Positions 28,512-37,003 of a DNA stretch of 64,000 nucleotides are shown here, piece by piece. The position numbers and the translations under genes are program-made. The notes beneath the pieces are model-generated. The model searched no databases. It had not been told where the DNA came from and saw nothing but the letters and a program-made list of their open reading frames with translations. Position 1 is the first letter of the stretch. Every line of letters starts with the position of its first letter. Source of the DNA: Parendozoicomonas sp. Alg238-R29 (GTDB taxonomy: Bacteria > Pseudomonadota > Gammaproteobacteria > Pseudomonadales > Endozoicomonadaceae); contig NZ_CAMZOG010000003.1 in NCBI RefSeq assembly GCF_947331445.1, positions 40,884-104,883 on the forward strand, read 5' to 3'.

Positions 28512-30237
28512 GAGTAACTCTGCCTTTATCCCTGCGTGGACGCTTACTGGAACCCCGATCAGCTAAGGGTGAGAACTTCACCTCCTCTAACTCCAAGCTC
28601 TGTTCACGAAATAACTCACTATCAGCGTGACGCCTGTAGATTTTCCTGCCCCCGGTGAATTTCTTAATAGCAAGATTCAAGTATGTCAGCCTGTCATCAT
28701 CTGAGTCTGGAAAGAAAACGGATGTCGCGTCCTTAAAATGCTTTCTTACATGAACAGCATCTGCAGTGCTGCCAACCACAACAACGGTCGAACCGCCTGG
28801 TTCAAGCTCACCAGTCAGGCCTCTTAACCAGGCTTCAGTGCTGTCAGTATGTCTTGTCCTGCGCTTTTGGGTGAGATCGATAATAGTGAGCGGTTTACCG
28901 AGTACCGCAGGTGTCATTATTACAACATGAGAAACAGCAAACTGTGCGGCGTCGCGTATCCACTTGACCTTATAAGCGTTTATTTCTGAATAGGGAAAAT
29001 GCTGGCCAGACAAAACAGGGGTAAGAGTTTTACCAAGCGGATGAACTGGCACCCACACATTCCCGGCAACATCACTGCCTTGATGCCCCCAGGGTTCAAT
29101 AATTATCCCCTGATGAGTCTCTGTTGTTGTTTTAACCGGCCCCAGTTGCAGTTGAAAAGTATCAGTATCCATAAGAACATCATCAGCCCCTTTCACATAA
29201 GAGGTATCCTTTTTTGCAAGAGAGAATGTCTTTTTCAGAAGTTCTGGCACTCCAAAATCACCTTCATCCTCTTCCTCGCTGGTTTCACCCTTAAAAGCCG
29301 TTAGCTTTTCAACGAGTTCGTCCCATTTCTTTTGCATACTTTCCTGCTCTCTGGTTTTTTTTTCTTCAACACCAAGCTTTGTAATACTCTCAAGCAATTG
29401 AGATTTGTCTGCTACAGCCTTCTTTGTCATAACCAGCGCACCAGGTAACTGGGAACGAAAATAGGGCTTGGCAGGATCGGCAGCCAGAATCACAACATCA
29501 TTGACCTGCAATGATGAAAAATTATTTTCGTATTCTTTCAGTTCCGCTCCACTACCATCTTCACCAATAGCATTAGCATCCAGAAGCGTAACGCTATTGA
29601 CCTTGTTATGGTCCAGCACAACTACATGGAACATTCTGAGAAACAGCCCTTCCATCGGGTTGTTATTGGCAACTATTACCCTAAACATCCAGCTGTTCGA
29701 TTTATTTAATGCCGCGGTGCTGAACGTGCCATTAAGGGTTGTTTTTTCGCCTTCAGTAAAACTGATTGTTGGTGCCAGTTCACCTTGTGGAAGTGACTCC
29801 ATAACATATTCCCTCTTGTCCTTATCCCAAGAGTGCACTGTAATTCTCGCACCGCTGCTCCCCCACGGAATCGAGAACTTACACTTTTCATCTTCGGGAG
29901 ACAGCAAAATGACTGGAGGGGTGTCAACAAGATCTGAGAAGTTGACAGCTTCGATAGAGGCATCAATTTCATCTGCTCCTGCTCCTGCTCCTGCTACATC
30001 GCTACAGTCTTCCAATAAATCACGGGGCCTCTTCAAAGGCAGATGCTGAACACTATCAGCATCTGCCCCAACAATTGCCAGATCAGTCTGCCCAGAAGAC
30101 CGTTCGTCTTTCATCTCATATTTCGCAGCTGAAGAAGATAAAGGTGACAGGGGCTTTTCTTCCGAGCCATACGCCCCTGTAGGACCGAGAGAAAATAAAG
30201 CCAGCAGGCAGCCAAAAGGAAATTTGAGACAATGCAT
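28486..30237 (-). CDS. Exported protein of unknown family, duplicate A (583 aa)
   Basis: Not recognised. It has a clear signal peptide (CLKFPFGCLLALFSLGPTGA, cleavage near AYG-SEE). A linker with an AGAGAGAD run, encoded by TGCTCC hexamers at 29974-29995, leads to a beta-rich region (VILLSPEDEKCKFSIPW, TLNGTFSTAALNKSNSWMFRV, NDVVILAADPAKPYF), a charged helical section near 290-330, and a C-terminal alpha/beta section (STVVVVGSTADAVHVRKHF). It ends in a basic Ser/Arg tail (SSKRPRRDKGR). Its stop overlaps the convergent FAD-oxidase gene by 26 bp. It is a diverged sister of the 581-aa gene next to it. Periplasmic or secreted location is inferred; the activity is unknown. Confidence 0.78.
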   Translation of the reverse strand: MHCLKFPFGCLLALFSLGPTGAYGSEEKPLSPLSSSAAKYEMKDERSSGQTDLAIVGADADSVQHLPLKRPRDLLEDCSDVAGAGAGADEIDASIEAVNFSDLVDTPPVILLSPEDEKCKFSIPWGSSGARITVHSWDKDKREYVMESLPQGELAPTISFTEGEKTTLNGTFSTAALNKSNSWMFRVIVANNNPMEGLFLRMFHVVVLDHNKVNSVTLLDANAIGEDGSGAELKEYENNFSSLQVNDVVILAADPAKPYFRSQLPGALVMTKKAVADKSQLLESITKLGVEEKKTREQESMQKKWDELVEKLTAFKGETSEEEDEGDFGVPELLKKTFSLAKKDTSYVKGADDVLMDTDTFQLQLGPVKTTTETHQGIIIEPWGHQGSDVAGNVWVPVHPLGKTLTPVLSGQHFPYSEINAYKVKWIRDAAQFAVSHVVIMTPAVLGKPLTIIDLTQKRRTRHTDSTEAWLRGLTGELEPGGSTVVVVGSTADAVHVRKHFKDATSVFFPDSDDDRLTYLNLAIKKFTGGRKIYRRHADSELFREQSLELEEVKFSPLADRGSSKRPRRDKGRVTPTVQPSDS

Positions 30238-30309
30238 AACGACCTCCTTAGACCTGCTCAGGAGTTTAGTTGTCGTTATCTATCGCACCAGTTTCTAACG
30301 AAAAAGGGA

Positions 30310-30355
30310 TTAGTGAAGGATTTTAATAGGAGAAACATCGTCGTCTTCTGGTGCT
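30310..30355 (-). pseudogene. 3' fragment of yheV at the duplication junction
   Basis: Encodes APEDDDVSPIKILH and a stop, matching the last residues of the intact YheV at 32338 (APADDDVSPIKILH). It has no start and is joined directly to the FAD-oxidase fragment at base 30355/30356. This marks the outer end of duplication copy A. Confidence 0.85.
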
Positions 30356-30527
30356 CTATGCCCTGTATGCCAGCAGGGACCAGCTTAATCGCGCCTACCC
30401 GGAGTTTGAAAAACTACTGGAGGCTAAACGACTGTGGGACACTGGAGACCTGCTAACCAGTAAGCTGTATCAGGCTTATGTCCCACAGAGAAAAGCGTAT
30501 ATCAGGAGTCCGCAGGCTGAACGATAG
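30356..30527 (+). pseudogene. 3' fragment of the FAD-oxidase gene
   Basis: About 57 codons matching the C-terminus of the FAD oxidase (YALYASRDQLNRAYPEFE onwards) with roughly 90 percent base identity, ending at TAG. It has no start and no FAD domain. It arose with duplication copy B. The overlap with the 3' end of the 581-aa gene on the other strand mirrors the arrangement in copy A. Confidence 0.88.
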
Positions 30528-32247
30528 GATAAACCTTCCCCTCGTTTCGCGGTTTGTCTATATCCACTCTCACTGGAGGAATGAATGTCGTTTCCTCCAA
30601 GCCCAGACCTTCTTCGCGGAACAACTCACTATCATCATGGCGCCTGTAAATATGCTTGCTCCCAGTGAATTTCTTAATATCAATATTCAAATGTGTAAGC
30701 CTCGCATCATCCGTGTCTAAAAAGAAAACAAGTGGAACATTTTTAAAGTATTCTCTTGCATGATCTGCATCTGAGGTGCTGCCTACTGCAATAACTGTCG
30801 AGTTGCTCACTTCCAATTCTGCCGACAGAGCTCTTAGCCATTCTTCAGAACTACTGGCGTGTTTTACCCCGCGCCTCGTAAGATCAATAACTGTAAGCGG
30901 TTGACTGAGCACAGCAGGCGTCATTACTACAACGTGAGAAATAGCAAACTGTTCCGCATCATGTACCCACAGGATCTTATAAGCATCTTTTTTTGAAGGG
31001 AGACGGTGCTGACGATACATAACAGGAGCAAGCGTTCCGGCTAATGGATAGACCTTCACCCAAACACGCAAAGCTGCGTCACCACCTTCATGCCCCCAAG
31101 GTTCAATGATTATCCCTTGGGGCGTCTCTTGGGTTGTATTAACTGGCCCCAGTTGCAGTTGGTAGTCATCAGTATCCACAAGCACATCATCTGCCCCTTC
31201 CACATAAGGGGTGTTCCTTCTTGTAAAAGAGAAGTCTTTTTTCAGATCCGCTCCCCCCCAAAAATCAACTTCCTCTACTCCTTTTTTGGCTTTGTCTTCA
31301 GCGTTTACCTCCTGTTGAAAAACAGTTAACTTATCAACCAGCTCATCCCATCTTTGTTGTTCTTCGACATTTTTTTCCTCAGGTCTTGGCTTTGTAACAC
31401 GTTTAAGCAGTTCAGATTTTTCTGTCACAGCCCTTTTGGTCATAACCAGTGCACCAAACAACTGGGAATCAAAATGAGGCTTGGTAGGATCAGCAGCTAG
31501 AATCACAACATCGTTAACCTGTAATGATGCATACGTATTTTTGTATTTGTTTATTTCTTCTCCACGACCATTTTTTCCAAGACCATCTTCTCCAATAGCA
31601 TTACCATCCAAAAGCTTAACGCCATTGACCTTTTTGGGGTCCATCACAATCGCACGGAAGTCAACGACAAATCCATCTTGCGGGTTGCTATGGGTAACCA
31701 TGACTCGAAACATCCAGCTGTCAGATTTATTCAGAGCTGAGGTGTTGAACTGACCATTAAGGATCTTTTTTCCGCCGTCAAAAGAGAAAGTGATTTCTGG
31801 TGCGAGTTCATTATCAGGAAGGAGCTCCTTAACATATTCCTCTTCATCATCATCCCAACGCTGCACAGAAATTTTCGTATCGTTGTCTTCGTACCACGGA
31901 ATAGAGAAGTTGCACTTTTCGTCTTCGGGAGAAAGTAAAACGACAGGAAGGGAATGTGTAAATTCTGAGAAAATAACAGTCTGAGTTTTATCGGCTTCGG
32001 TCACCCTTTCAGGGTCTTCCAATGAAGAATGCGGCCTCTTCAAAGATTTGCGCGGAACCTCACCATCTTTCGGCCCAACAACTGTCAAACCTGCCCCTGG
32101 AGAATTTTCGTTACTAAATTGCATGTTGTATTGTGCAGCTGAAGAAGATAAAGGTGGCAGGGGCTTTTCTTCCGAGCCATACGCCCCTGTAGGACCGAGA
32201 GAAAATAAAACCAGCAGGCAGCCAAAAGGAAATTTGAGACAATGCAT
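30502..32247 (-). CDS. Exported protein of unknown family, duplicate B (581 aa)
   Basis: Sister of the 583-aa protein. The signal peptide is nearly identical (CLKFPFGCLLVLFSLGPTGA) and the upstream 60 bp are the same. Shared blocks include LLSPEDEKC.FSIPW, LNKS.SWMFRV, SLQVNDVVILAADP.KP, PQGIIIEPWGH and VVIMTPAVL-type strands. Between blocks, residues and small indels differ freely; the N-terminal linker lacks the AG run. The C-terminal domain ends KPRNEGKVYPIVQPADS, against KGRVTPTVQPSDS in the sister. Divergence is concentrated in the mature protein, while the flanks stay alike. Function unknown; export is inferred from the signal peptide. Confidence 0.78.
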   Translation of the reverse strand: MHCLKFPFGCLLVLFSLGPTGAYGSEEKPLPPLSSSAAQYNMQFSNENSPGAGLTVVGPKDGEVPRKSLKRPHSSLEDPERVTEADKTQTVIFSEFTHSLPVVLLSPEDEKCNFSIPWYEDNDTKISVQRWDDDEEEYVKELLPDNELAPEITFSFDGGKKILNGQFNTSALNKSDSWMFRVMVTHSNPQDGFVVDFRAIVMDPKKVNGVKLLDGNAIGEDGLGKNGRGEEINKYKNTYASLQVNDVVILAADPTKPHFDSQLFGALVMTKRAVTEKSELLKRVTKPRPEEKNVEEQQRWDELVDKLTVFQQEVNAEDKAKKGVEEVDFWGGADLKKDFSFTRRNTPYVEGADDVLVDTDDYQLQLGPVNTTQETPQGIIIEPWGHEGGDAALRVWVKVYPLAGTLAPVMYRQHRLPSKKDAYKILWVHDAEQFAISHVVVMTPAVLSQPLTVIDLTRRGVKHASSSEEWLRALSAELEVSNSTVIAVGSTSDADHAREYFKNVPLVFFLDTDDARLTHLNIDIKKFTGSKHIYRRHDDSELFREEGLGLEETTFIPPVRVDIDKPRNEGKVYPIVQPADS

Positions 32248-32337
32248 AACGACCTCCTTAGACCTGCTCAGGAGTTTAGTTGTCGTTATCTATCGCACCA
32301 GTTTATAACGGAAAAGGGGCTTCTAACAGAAAAGGGA

Positions 32338-32574
32338 TTAGTGAAGGATTTTAATAGGGGAAACATCGTCGTCTGCTGGTGCTGCTGCGTCGTGCATATC
32401 AACCTGATTGACACGAGTTTCAAGCTCGCCCTGCGGTTCCAGATCTTTCTGGTTATCAGTAAAACCACACTCAACGCACTCACGAATAGTGACGCCCTGA
32501 TCTTCAAACATAACCAGACGATCCATAGCCGCACACTTTGGGCAGACAGCTCCGGCAATAAAGCGCTTTTTCAT
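32338..32574 (-). CDS. yheV: YheV-family putative zinc-ribbon protein
   Basis: 78 aa from ATG 32574. The first part is a zinc ribbon with two Cys pairs: CPKC at about residues 11-14 and CVEC at about 33-36 (MKKRFIAGAVCPKCAAMD, TIRECVECGF). This is the YheV pattern found beside prlC or kefB in gammaproteobacteria. Function unknown. It precedes prlC's stop-side neighbour in the same direction (64 bp gap), so it is probably in one transcript with prlC. Its 3' end was caught in the tandem duplication. Confidence 0.88.
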   Translation of the reverse strand: MKKRFIAGAVCPKCAAMDRLVMFEDQGVTIRECVECGFTDNQKDLEPQGELETRVNQVDMHDAAAPADDDVSPIKILH

Positions 32575-32638
32575 AATTGTTCTCACTGCAAGCTGATCGG
32601 GCTGAAAAACCAAACCCGACCAGCATTTGGGCTAACTA

Positions 32639-34672
32639 TCAGCCAGTAATACCTTTGTGGCGCAGCATAGCATCCAGCTCAGGCTTGCGGCCACGGAAAG
32701 CCTTGAACATATCAGCAGGTTCTCTGGAGCCACCACATTCAAGAATTTCATTGAGGAAGGATTCTCCAGTTTCCCGGTTAAAGATGCCGTCTTCCTCAAA
32801 TTTGGAAAATGCATCAGCAGAAAGAACTTCTGCCCATAGGTAGCTGTAATAACCGGCCGCATAACCACCAGCAAAGATATGGGAGAAGCTGTTCTGGAAC
32901 CGGTTAAACGCTGGCGGAATCAACACAGACACCTGACTGCGCACATCATTCAGAGTCTTTTGAATATCCATTCCATTTTTCCAGCCGTGGTGGAGGCGGA
33001 AATCAAACAGCGCAAACTCCAGCTGACGAACAATCATCATTGCGGACTGGAAGTTTTTAGCTGCCAGCATCTTTTCCAGCATTTCATCTGGCAAAGGTTC
33101 ACCAGTTTCATGGTGACTGGAAATCAAAGCCAGAGCTTCTTTCTCCCAACACCAGTTCTCCATAAACTGGCTTGGCAACTCCACTGCATCCCATGGCACA
33201 CCGCTGATACCGGAAACCGCAGCGTAATCAACCCTGGTCAGCATGTGATGTAACCCATGACCAAACTCGTGGAACAGTGTGACAACTTCATCATGGGTTA
33301 ACAGCGCAGGGTTATCGCCAACCGGTGGAGTAAAGTTACAGGTCAGGAAGGCAACTGGAGTTTGAACATTATCTCCGGTCTTGCGACGGTTATGGCAATC
33401 TGCCATCCAGGCTCCGCCGCGCTTATGCTCACGGGCGTACAGATCAAGATAGAAGCGGCCTATAACATTGCCATTTCGCTCAATATCAAAGAACTGAACA
33501 TCGTTGTGCCAGGTATCAATGTCTTCACAGGGTTTGAAAGTGATGCCATACAGACGACCAACCACTTCAAACATTCCATTGATCACCTTGTTGGCCGGGA
33601 ACCAGGGGCGCAGCTCTTCCTGACTGATGGAGTAACGCTGCTGACGCAGCTTTTCACCGTAGAAATTAATATCCCAGGCTGACAGTTCCTCAACGCCAAA
33701 CTCGCCTTCGGCAAAGGCTTTCAGTTCCGCCAACTCTCGTTCAGCCTGAGGCTTACTGCGAGCAGCAAGGTCTTCCAGAAACTCCAGAACTTCAGCGGGG
33801 CTGGAAGCCATTTTGGTGGCAAGGGAATAATCAGCGTAGGTTTCAAAATCCAGCAGGGCAGAAAGCTCTTTACGGGCAGCCATGATCTCTTTCATAGCTT
33901 CGCTGTTATCAAACTCACCAGCATTGGGACCTTGCTCAGAAGCTCGGGTTACATAGGCTGTGTACATTTCTTCCCGCAGATCACGGTTTTCACAGTAAGT
34001 CATGACCGGGAAGTAACAAGGGAAATCCAGGTTCAGCATCCAACCTTGTTCATGGCCTTTGCTTTCAGCCAGTTGTTTTGCACCAGCCAAAGCACTTTCA
34101 GGCAAACCTTTCAGTTTTGTTTCATCGGTAACCAGTTTGCTCCAGGCCATGGTGGCATCCAGAACACGATCAGAGAAACCGCTGGTCAATTCAGAAAGCT
34201 TGATGCTCAGCTCAACATAACGTTTCTTTTTCTCTTCTGGCAGATCAACACCTGCCAAATGAAAATCACGCAGAGCGTTATCAATAACTTTACGCTGGGC
34301 TTCATCCAGAGTTTTGTATTCTTCGCCGTCAGCAATCTGTTTGTAGGCATCAAACAGATCTTTATTCTGGCCAACCCAGGTTCCAAACTCAGAAAGCTTT
34401 GGCAAGCAGCCATTGTAGGCATCCCGCAGTGCATCACTGTTTACTACTGCATTCATGTGGGAAACAGGAGACCAGGCATGACTCAAGCGTTCATCGAGAG
34501 CATCCATTGGCTCTTGAAGGTTGGCCCAAGTGTAAGCTTTGCCTTCAGATAAAAGAGCCTCGATACCTTCACGAGACTCTTTCAATAGTTCATCTATAGC
34601 AGGGCCGACATGTTCGGCAGACACCTTGGAGAACGGTGGCAGTTGGTTCTGGTCCAGCAGAGGATTGCTCAT
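32639..34672 (-). CDS. prlC: Oligopeptidase A
   Basis: Cytoplasmic M3-family zinc metallopeptidase that degrades short peptides, including cleaved signal peptides. 677 aa, the family length. The zinc site is HEFGH near residue 467 (TLFHEFGHGLHHML), with the third ligand Glu about 25 residues later in the VELPSQFMENW context. N-terminal helices and PLLDQNQLPPFSKV are typical. It neighbours yheV, as in Pseudomonas; the gamma carbonic anhydrase gene that I expect on its other side is here separated by 4 kb of unknown genes. Confidence 0.97.
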   Translation of the reverse strand: MSNPLLDQNQLPPFSKVSAEHVGPAIDELLKESREGIEALLSEGKAYTWANLQEPMDALDERLSHAWSPVSHMNAVVNSDALRDAYNGCLPKLSEFGTWVGQNKDLFDAYKQIADGEEYKTLDEAQRKVIDNALRDFHLAGVDLPEEKKKRYVELSIKLSELTSGFSDRVLDATMAWSKLVTDETKLKGLPESALAGAKQLAESKGHEQGWMLNLDFPCYFPVMTYCENRDLREEMYTAYVTRASEQGPNAGEFDNSEAMKEIMAARKELSALLDFETYADYSLATKMASSPAEVLEFLEDLAARSKPQAERELAELKAFAEGEFGVEELSAWDINFYGEKLRQQRYSISQEELRPWFPANKVINGMFEVVGRLYGITFKPCEDIDTWHNDVQFFDIERNGNVIGRFYLDLYAREHKRGGAWMADCHNRRKTGDNVQTPVAFLTCNFTPPVGDNPALLTHDEVVTLFHEFGHGLHHMLTRVDYAAVSGISGVPWDAVELPSQFMENWCWEKEALALISSHHETGEPLPDEMLEKMLAAKNFQSAMMIVRQLEFALFDFRLHHGWKNGMDIQKTLNDVRSQVSVLIPPAFNRFQNSFSHIFAGGYAAGYYSYLWAEVLSADAFSKFEEDGIFNRETGESFLNEILECGGSREPADMFKAFRGRKPELDAMLRHKGITG

Positions 34673-34809
34673 TCGATGCCCTTCCTGTTATTACCATGTT
34701 AACCATGGCTGTTCGGCCACAATCTGTCGATCTATTATCGACTTCAATGGTGGCAACTACAGGGTATTTCAAGGCCTTTCAACTCTGCTGGAAACCCTGG
34801 TTCACATGA

Positions 34810-35252
34810 CTACGCCCCGTCACCTTTCTCCTCAGTCGCTCCTTCAGGATCATCTGTTTGTAAGAACAGTTCATGAATGAAAAGTGATTCAGTTTCATCT
34901 CCATCAGGGAAATCGTCACTTTGACTGTTAGATGAACCCGAGGAGTTGGTTGGCGAAGATGGATGTGGTGGAGCCATAGCCTCTCTACGACGCTTCAACA
35001 CGGCCAACAAAGGCGCAGTGAAGCATCACCAACGTATTCCCTGGGTACTTTCTTCGGAGGCCCAACCTTGTTCAGTTTTACCCCTCCGCTCTTGAAGAGA
35101 CGTTGCAGCTCATCAGCAGGCCTTTCCTTATTCACAACGAGCACCGCTGCTAAAGGTTGTGTCGATTTTTTTAAATTATTGGCTTCGGAGGGAGCTGAAT
35201 CTATGGAAGTGGTAGCGGAAGTGGTGGTGCCTGATGGACAGCAGCATCACCT
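34810..35252 (-). pseudogene. Frameshifted C-terminal tail region behind the 572-aa gene
   Basis: Downstream of the stop at 35201 the sequence stays protein-like in other frames. One frame gives TTTSATTSIDSAPSEANN and DELQRLFKSGGVKLNKV...PREYVGDAS up to about 35015. Another frame then gives LLAVLKRRREAMAPPHPSS, an acidic DDFPDGDETESLF stretch and a stop at 34810. Neither frame has a good start codon. The pattern suggests a longer ancestral C-terminus broken by two single-base shifts in the same sense, or base-calling errors. Two unrelated small genes are the alternative. Confidence 0.5.
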
Positions 35253-36919
35253 TTGGCCACTTGTGCCAGTTCGCCTTCAGTTGGATAGATTGATGTCGTA
35301 GTATTCGAGTTGGATTGCTTTTGCTGGCGTCTCCATTCTTCATCTTCTGCATCGTCAAGTTCGGCCCGGACATGCTTGGCAAAGCTGCTCTTCTTCGGTG
35401 CGTGTAATCTCCAGTTAAAGAATGCTTTCGCCATCAGGCTATAGGTATAGTTTGTTGCAAACTGTTTCGCTATACGGGCACCACCTCGCACTGGCAACCA
35501 GGGCAGATGAGATTCCATACTGACAAGGTTCGTTTTATGGATCTGTGAGACATCGACCTGAGTTAAAAGAGTTATCTTCGACCACTCTGCTCTCCTGGAT
35601 TTGTGATCATCAAAGAAAAAACCACCGCTGCTTCCATTGCTAACCAGAGTGTGAAGCTTGGACTGTAGAGGGATAGCCTGAACAGCCAGTTCACTGCCAT
35701 CCTCAATATCTCCAGCAAGATCAGGAGCAACAAACATCCATTGGTGCTTTTTCCAATAGGTTGTGTGTACCTCCAATCTCTCACTCATAGCCATTACTTC
35801 AATCAGCTCAGGAATGTAAGCAATAATACTTTCACTCAGAGGATTCATAAGAGGACGGTTATATCCCCAGAGATTATTCCAGCTCTGTACAACCCGGTAC
35901 TGATCACGGTCGTTGTATACACCGTGAAAGGTTCGGGAATCCAACGCCCTTGTCCACCAGTCTGCCTCCTTGGGTGATCCAAAACTGGCAGGAAACTTAA
36001 TCAACTGGCTGGGCCTGTTGCCAGAATAAAACTGAAGATAGAGAGAAAGTTCTCTGCCTTTTTCTACCGCACCATAAAAACGAATACGATTAATGCCATT
36101 TGCACGACAACTGTCATTCAGCTGCTGCAAGGCTTGCTCGTAGCTGGATCCGGGTTCGTGGTCGATTGGTGCTCCAGAGAGAATATCCAGATCAATATAA
36201 GCAAAAGGTGGGGTACCCTGATTTCTCTCGCTGAGGGCGCTTCTTACCTCAAGTGATATGTATTGTTTTAGATAATCCGGCTCAATATCTATCACGGCAG
36301 ACCCGGGGCCGATAATCCCCAGTTCCCAGAGAGTTTCAGGCAAGGCACTGTAAAAGAATGGCAGATAAGCGACTGTTTTTTTCGCGCCGTACAGCAACCT
36401 GTCTTTCCAGCCTCCGGTTCCATTGCGGAAGATGTCGATATTGGAAACTCCCAGCTTCCATATCGCTTCATTTGGAGAGTTAGAAGTAGCAACATCAGCC
36501 ATTGCATCCCCAAAACGCCAGAACAGATCCTGCATTTTTCCGGAGTTATCACCAGTCCAGTAATATTCCAGCCAACCTCCCTGCCTTGAAAGTTCTGCAG
36601 TAAGAAAAAGTGCCGCAATCGGCAAAACATGATCACTTGCTGCTTCGTAGACACGACCCTTTGTTGTATACGGAGAAAGACTCATCTCAGACAATTTTGT
36701 CTGGGGTAACCAGTCCCACTCACCATGAGATTCAATAAGCACCCGGTTATGTTGCCCATCGGCTTCTGAGCTTTTCGGTTGAGTCACAGACCGTTGATAC
36801 CAGTTATCAAGATGACTCCTTAGCTCCAATCTCGAGGACGCAAATGTTGCCAGAGAAATACAAAACAAGACTGAAGCCGTAAGATAGCGAAATGTCTGTC
36901 GCCGATACGAGTCAAACAT
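35201..36919 (-). CDS. Exported protein of unknown family (paralogue group, 572 aa)
   Basis: From ATG 36919 the product starts with a signal peptide (RYLTASVLFCISLATFASS); a TTG reading to 36970 adds nothing useful. It is clearly homologous along its length to the next gene's product: GRVYEAASDHVLPIAALFL, WRFGDAMADVATS, ALPETLWELGII, YEQALQQLNDSCRANGINRI, RFYGAVEKGRELSLYLQF, WWTRALDSR, QYRVVQSWNNLWGYNRPLMN and VSNGSSGGFFFDDHKS. A Gly/Ser loop SNGSSGGFFFDD is the most conserved point and might bind a ligand. The tail after residue 540 is Gln/Ser/Thr/Pro-rich and may be frameshifted. Function unknown; envelope or secreted location inferred. Confidence 0.75.
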   Translation of the reverse strand: MFDSYRRQTFRYLTASVLFCISLATFASSRLELRSHLDNWYQRSVTQPKSSEADGQHNRVLIESHGEWDWLPQTKLSEMSLSPYTTKGRVYEAASDHVLPIAALFLTAELSRQGGWLEYYWTGDNSGKMQDLFWRFGDAMADVATSNSPNEAIWKLGVSNIDIFRNGTGGWKDRLLYGAKKTVAYLPFFYSALPETLWELGIIGPGSAVIDIEPDYLKQYISLEVRSALSERNQGTPPFAYIDLDILSGAPIDHEPGSSYEQALQQLNDSCRANGINRIRFYGAVEKGRELSLYLQFYSGNRPSQLIKFPASFGSPKEADWWTRALDSRTFHGVYNDRDQYRVVQSWNNLWGYNRPLMNPLSESIIAYIPELIEVMAMSERLEVHTTYWKKHQWMFVAPDLAGDIEDGSELAVQAIPLQSKLHTLVSNGSSGGFFFDDHKSRRAEWSKITLLTQVDVSQIHKTNLVSMESHLPWLPVRGGARIAKQFATNYTYSLMAKAFFNWRLHAPKKSSFAKHVRAELDDAEDEEWRRQQKQSNSNTTTSIYPTEGELAQVAKGDAAVHQAPPLPLPLP

Positions 36920-37003
36920 AGGCCGTTGCCGGTGAATTGCCGAAATCAGACTTACAGGACTAGACAACAATGACGAGTTTGCAAGCTGACAACACTGTTC
37001 TGG

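Larger units (their letters stand above)
28340..30355. repeat. Segmental tandem duplication, copy A
   Basis: This 2.0-kb unit runs from within the FAD-oxidase 3' end, through the 583-aa gene on the minus strand, to a remnant of the last ~14 yheV codons. The same order recurs in copy B. Edges are about 90 percent identical by eye, including the 5' region and signal peptide of the internal gene; the centre is more diverged. Confidence 0.9.
30356..32383. repeat. Segmental tandem duplication, copy B
   Basis: Second copy of the 2-kb unit, ending within the intact yheV gene. It carries an extra ~18 bp upstream of the 581-aa gene (around 32312-32332, a near-repeat of CTAACAGAAAAGGG). The unit boundaries (FAD-oxidase codons at the left, yheV codons at the right) show that the ancestral order was FAD oxidase, one exported-protein gene, yheV, prlC. 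Confidence 0.9.

Noticed and set aside
35176..35382. Third reading frame with a His-rich end opposite the 572-aa tail
   Set aside because: Shadow of the coding strand with low-complexity codons; it does not continue the paralogue alignment.
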